Below, piece by piece: positions 62,090 to 64,000 of a stretch of DNA of 64,000 bases. The notes beneath the pieces were generated by a model, which saw nothing but the letters and a program-made list of their open reading frames with translations, ran no database searches and was not told the DNA's origin. The first letter of the stretch is position 1. Each line of letters starts with the position of its first letter. Both the position numbers and the translations under genes were made by a program. The DNA is from Inia geoffrensis (Eukaryota; Chordata; Mammalia; Artiodactyla; Iniidae): positions 65,294,408 through 65,358,407 of the forward strand of contig CM070904.1 of assembly GCA_036417435.1 (NCBI GenBank). The letters are read 5' to 3'.

Positions 62090-62460
62090 CGTCCTATATA
62101 AATTCCATCTGTTCCTCCACATCCACTCTCTACCATTCTCTATCTCATTCTGTGTTCTGCAAGACTAAGCTATATAGACTACATATTAAGCTCTTTTGAC
62201 CTTTGGCTTGTACTTGAGTTGAGCCCAAATGGGGATCATGGTGAGAGATGGAAGGGAGAGAGGAGGGTGAGGTCAAAGTATTTATTTTCCTATCTCCCTC
62301 CTATACCCCCTCACTAAAGACTTTCTGCATCCCTCTACCAAAAGGTATAACTCCTATTTGACAGCCCTCTCTCTACGTAGTTCTTTTCTTGTTTCCTTTA
62401 AGTACTTATTCTTCCTCCTCCCTCAGGCCTCAGAGAGGTGACAGAACAGTGGTATGCTGG
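62090..62460 (+). repeat. Ancient repeat, left part (family not named)
   Basis: ttctgcaagactaagctata, cttgagttgagcccaaatgg and gggagagaggagggtgaggt, then cctcagagaggtgacagaac. I recognise this as repeat-like sequence that normally continues into the segment at 63290, but I cannot name the family with confidence. Confidence 0.45.
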
Positions 62461-62464
62461 TAGA

Positions 62465-63285
62465 TTTAACAGCTAGATCTCTAAAAACAATATGCATACA
62501 TAGACAAATAGAGTAATAAGTTTGTAAGTTTGTTTTAAATTTTTCTGATACGAAGGATGTGTAGAATACAGTTTACGAGTAAAAATAAAATATACAGTAC
62601 AATAAATTCCTTACAGCCAATTGATTTTCACAGAATCCTTTTGTTAATTTTTGCTGAACTCTTACAATTGATAAATAAGTGTAGATCCAGCATGGATTTT
62701 GGTTGATATTTTCATTTATGTTAATACTTGTGATGAAGTGAAACAAAATAGATTTTGGAACTTGTTTGTAAATGATGTGAGTGACTTCCTAACTACATCA
62801 GATAATAGTTTTTGACTACTGGAAGAATATATTACCAAATTTTCAAATTATTATTCACAGTGTAATGGCTACAGATGTGAAACAGTTTTAAATATAATCT
62901 GCATTATTAATACTTTATCACTTTGTCAAATCTATGCGAATTTCTGTGGTGTAATTTCTCCATCCATGGCCAATTTTAAGCTAACAATGTATCATTGAAT
63001 GTAAAGTTGGAAAGAGATGCAAAGTAGCCTATTATATGTTATTTCTGTCATATATTTGTAATAGACATAAATCTCAAGGATACATGTAACAGTAAAATAT
63101 AGTAAAGTAATTGAGAAATTATGGATTTTGAATATTTATTACTTTTCCTTTAAATGTAATTTATTTAATTGTAAGGTTATAGAATTTAATTTTTAATGAT
63201 AGCTGTTTGACAGAGACTTGCAAACTTACAAAACTATAATAGTCTGTTTTCACTAGCCAGTGCAAGCCTGCTCTTCCACACCATT
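62465..63285. other. Unassigned DNA separating two repeat-like parts
   Basis: AT-rich, no named repeat or gene. It may be an insertion or unrelated sequence. Confidence 0.35.
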
Positions 63286-63289
63286 GTAA

Positions 63290-63455
63290 AACAGCTCTGC
63301 TGTTATTTATTGCAGGGTACTGTCTTATCCCTTATGGTATTCTATATCTTGTCCATACTTTGTAAATAAATAATTCCTTAATTAAACTCTCCTCAAATTA
63401 CCAACATAGAATGTGCCATCTATTTTCTGCTAGAGTCTTGGTGGATAAAAGCATA
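63290..63455 (+). repeat. Ancient repeat, right part (family not named)
   Basis: cactttgtaaataaataatt-like text, then aattaaactctcctcaaatt, accaacatagaatgtgccat and ctattttctgctagagtct, the end pattern of the repeat seen at 62090. Confidence 0.45.
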
Positions 63456-63479
63456 TGGATGTTATTTAAATCTATAGAA

Positions 63480-64000
63480 ATGAATGATAATTTCAAGGAG
63501 TGAAAAGAAAAAAGGAGGAATGAGGCCTAGAGCACCCCAAATTTGGAGATGAAGAAAGAGAAGGAAGAAACAATAAAGGAGACTGAGAAGTAATAGCCTA
63601 TGAAATAGAAAGAAAAACAGAGTAATGTGGTGTTCTCAATAGAAAGAGAAGAAAGTGTTTTAAGAAGGAAGCAATGATCAACTCTGCCAAATGCTTAGAG
63701 GTCAACTAACATGAGGACTGATAACTGAACGTTGGCTTTGGCAAGATAGATTGTTGGTAACGTTGATATGTGTGCTTTCATTGGAGTGGTGAGGATGAAA
63801 GTCTTGTTATGGCAAATTAAGAATGAGAAGTGATTAAGTAGTGACAGCAAGTATAAGATAGTTTTGTGATGAGTTTTGCTGTTAAGGGGGAGTGGAGAAA
63901 AAGTGCTTTTACTGGTGGGAGATGTGGAACTGATCATCCACTCTAACACGAAGACAGAAATATTATACATGGGGACGAATACAAATAGGTTGTCATATAT
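63480..64000 (-). mobile_element. L2 LINE fossil, antisense, running off the window
   Basis: Contains agcaatgatcaactctgcca, aactaacatgaggactgata, gttggctttggcaagataga, tttcattggagtggtgagga and tttgctgttaagggggagtg, in reversed L2 order. A 91-codon minus-strand ORF here (63970-63695) is an L2 shadow. Confidence 0.8.

Overview
The window is mammalian nuclear DNA, most likely from a cetacean (whale or dolphin). The main evidence is at least fifteen copies or partial copies of the tRNA-derived SINE of the CHR type (SINE, short interspersed element; head begins ggcttccctggtggcgcag, box B-like ggttcgatcc or ggttcgtgcc, GC-rich body, A-rich tail). Many keep clear target-site duplications (TSDs). I saw no ruminant-type BovB. 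Bacterial annotation concepts such as operons, ribosome binding sites and CRISPR do not apply, and I found none.

The window is gene-poor and AT-rich. Nearly every long open reading frame is a shadow of a LINE, SINE, ERV or microsatellite. The only place that looks like a gene starts near 38.7-38.9 kb. There a small CpG-rich segment carries an inverted CCAAT box, an ETS-type site and an SP1-type box, followed by a short possible first exon with a GT donor. About 6 kb downstream is a plausible terminal exon (44884 to about 45290) with a good polypyrimidine tract and acceptor, a 68-codon ORF and an AATAAA signal. I do not recognise the product, and coding status is unproven.

Layout: 1-3850 is the 5' part of an antisense L1 with an intact 5' end but broken ORFs. 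4-24 kb is old single-copy-like DNA with MIR and L2 fossils, L1 3' ends, a MER2-like Tigger MITE, MaLR-like LTR remnants and CHR SINEs. 24-28.7 kb is an old antisense L1 split by SINEs, including a train of three SINEs inside one outer TSD. 28.7-38.5 kb is mostly unannotated DNA with MIR, L1, hAT and Tc1/mariner fossils. 38.5-45.3 kb is the candidate gene; its intron holds a diverged local duplication and an inverted SINE pair. 45.3-53.6 kb has L2 and MIR fossils, a complete but dead 1.26-kb mariner, a MaLR-like LTR and an antisense L1. 53.6-64 kb has a CHR SINE, an L1 3' end with TSD, L2, a MER5-type hAT, a degraded ERV pol region, a second MaLR-like LTR, and L2.

I found no undescribed biological system. 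The best leads are the two-exon candidate gene, the DD34D mariner whose first and third catalytic aspartates are gone, the SINE train, the inverted SINE pair, and the local duplication at 40.2/41.8 kb. All family assignments are by eye from remembered consensus patterns; no search was run.
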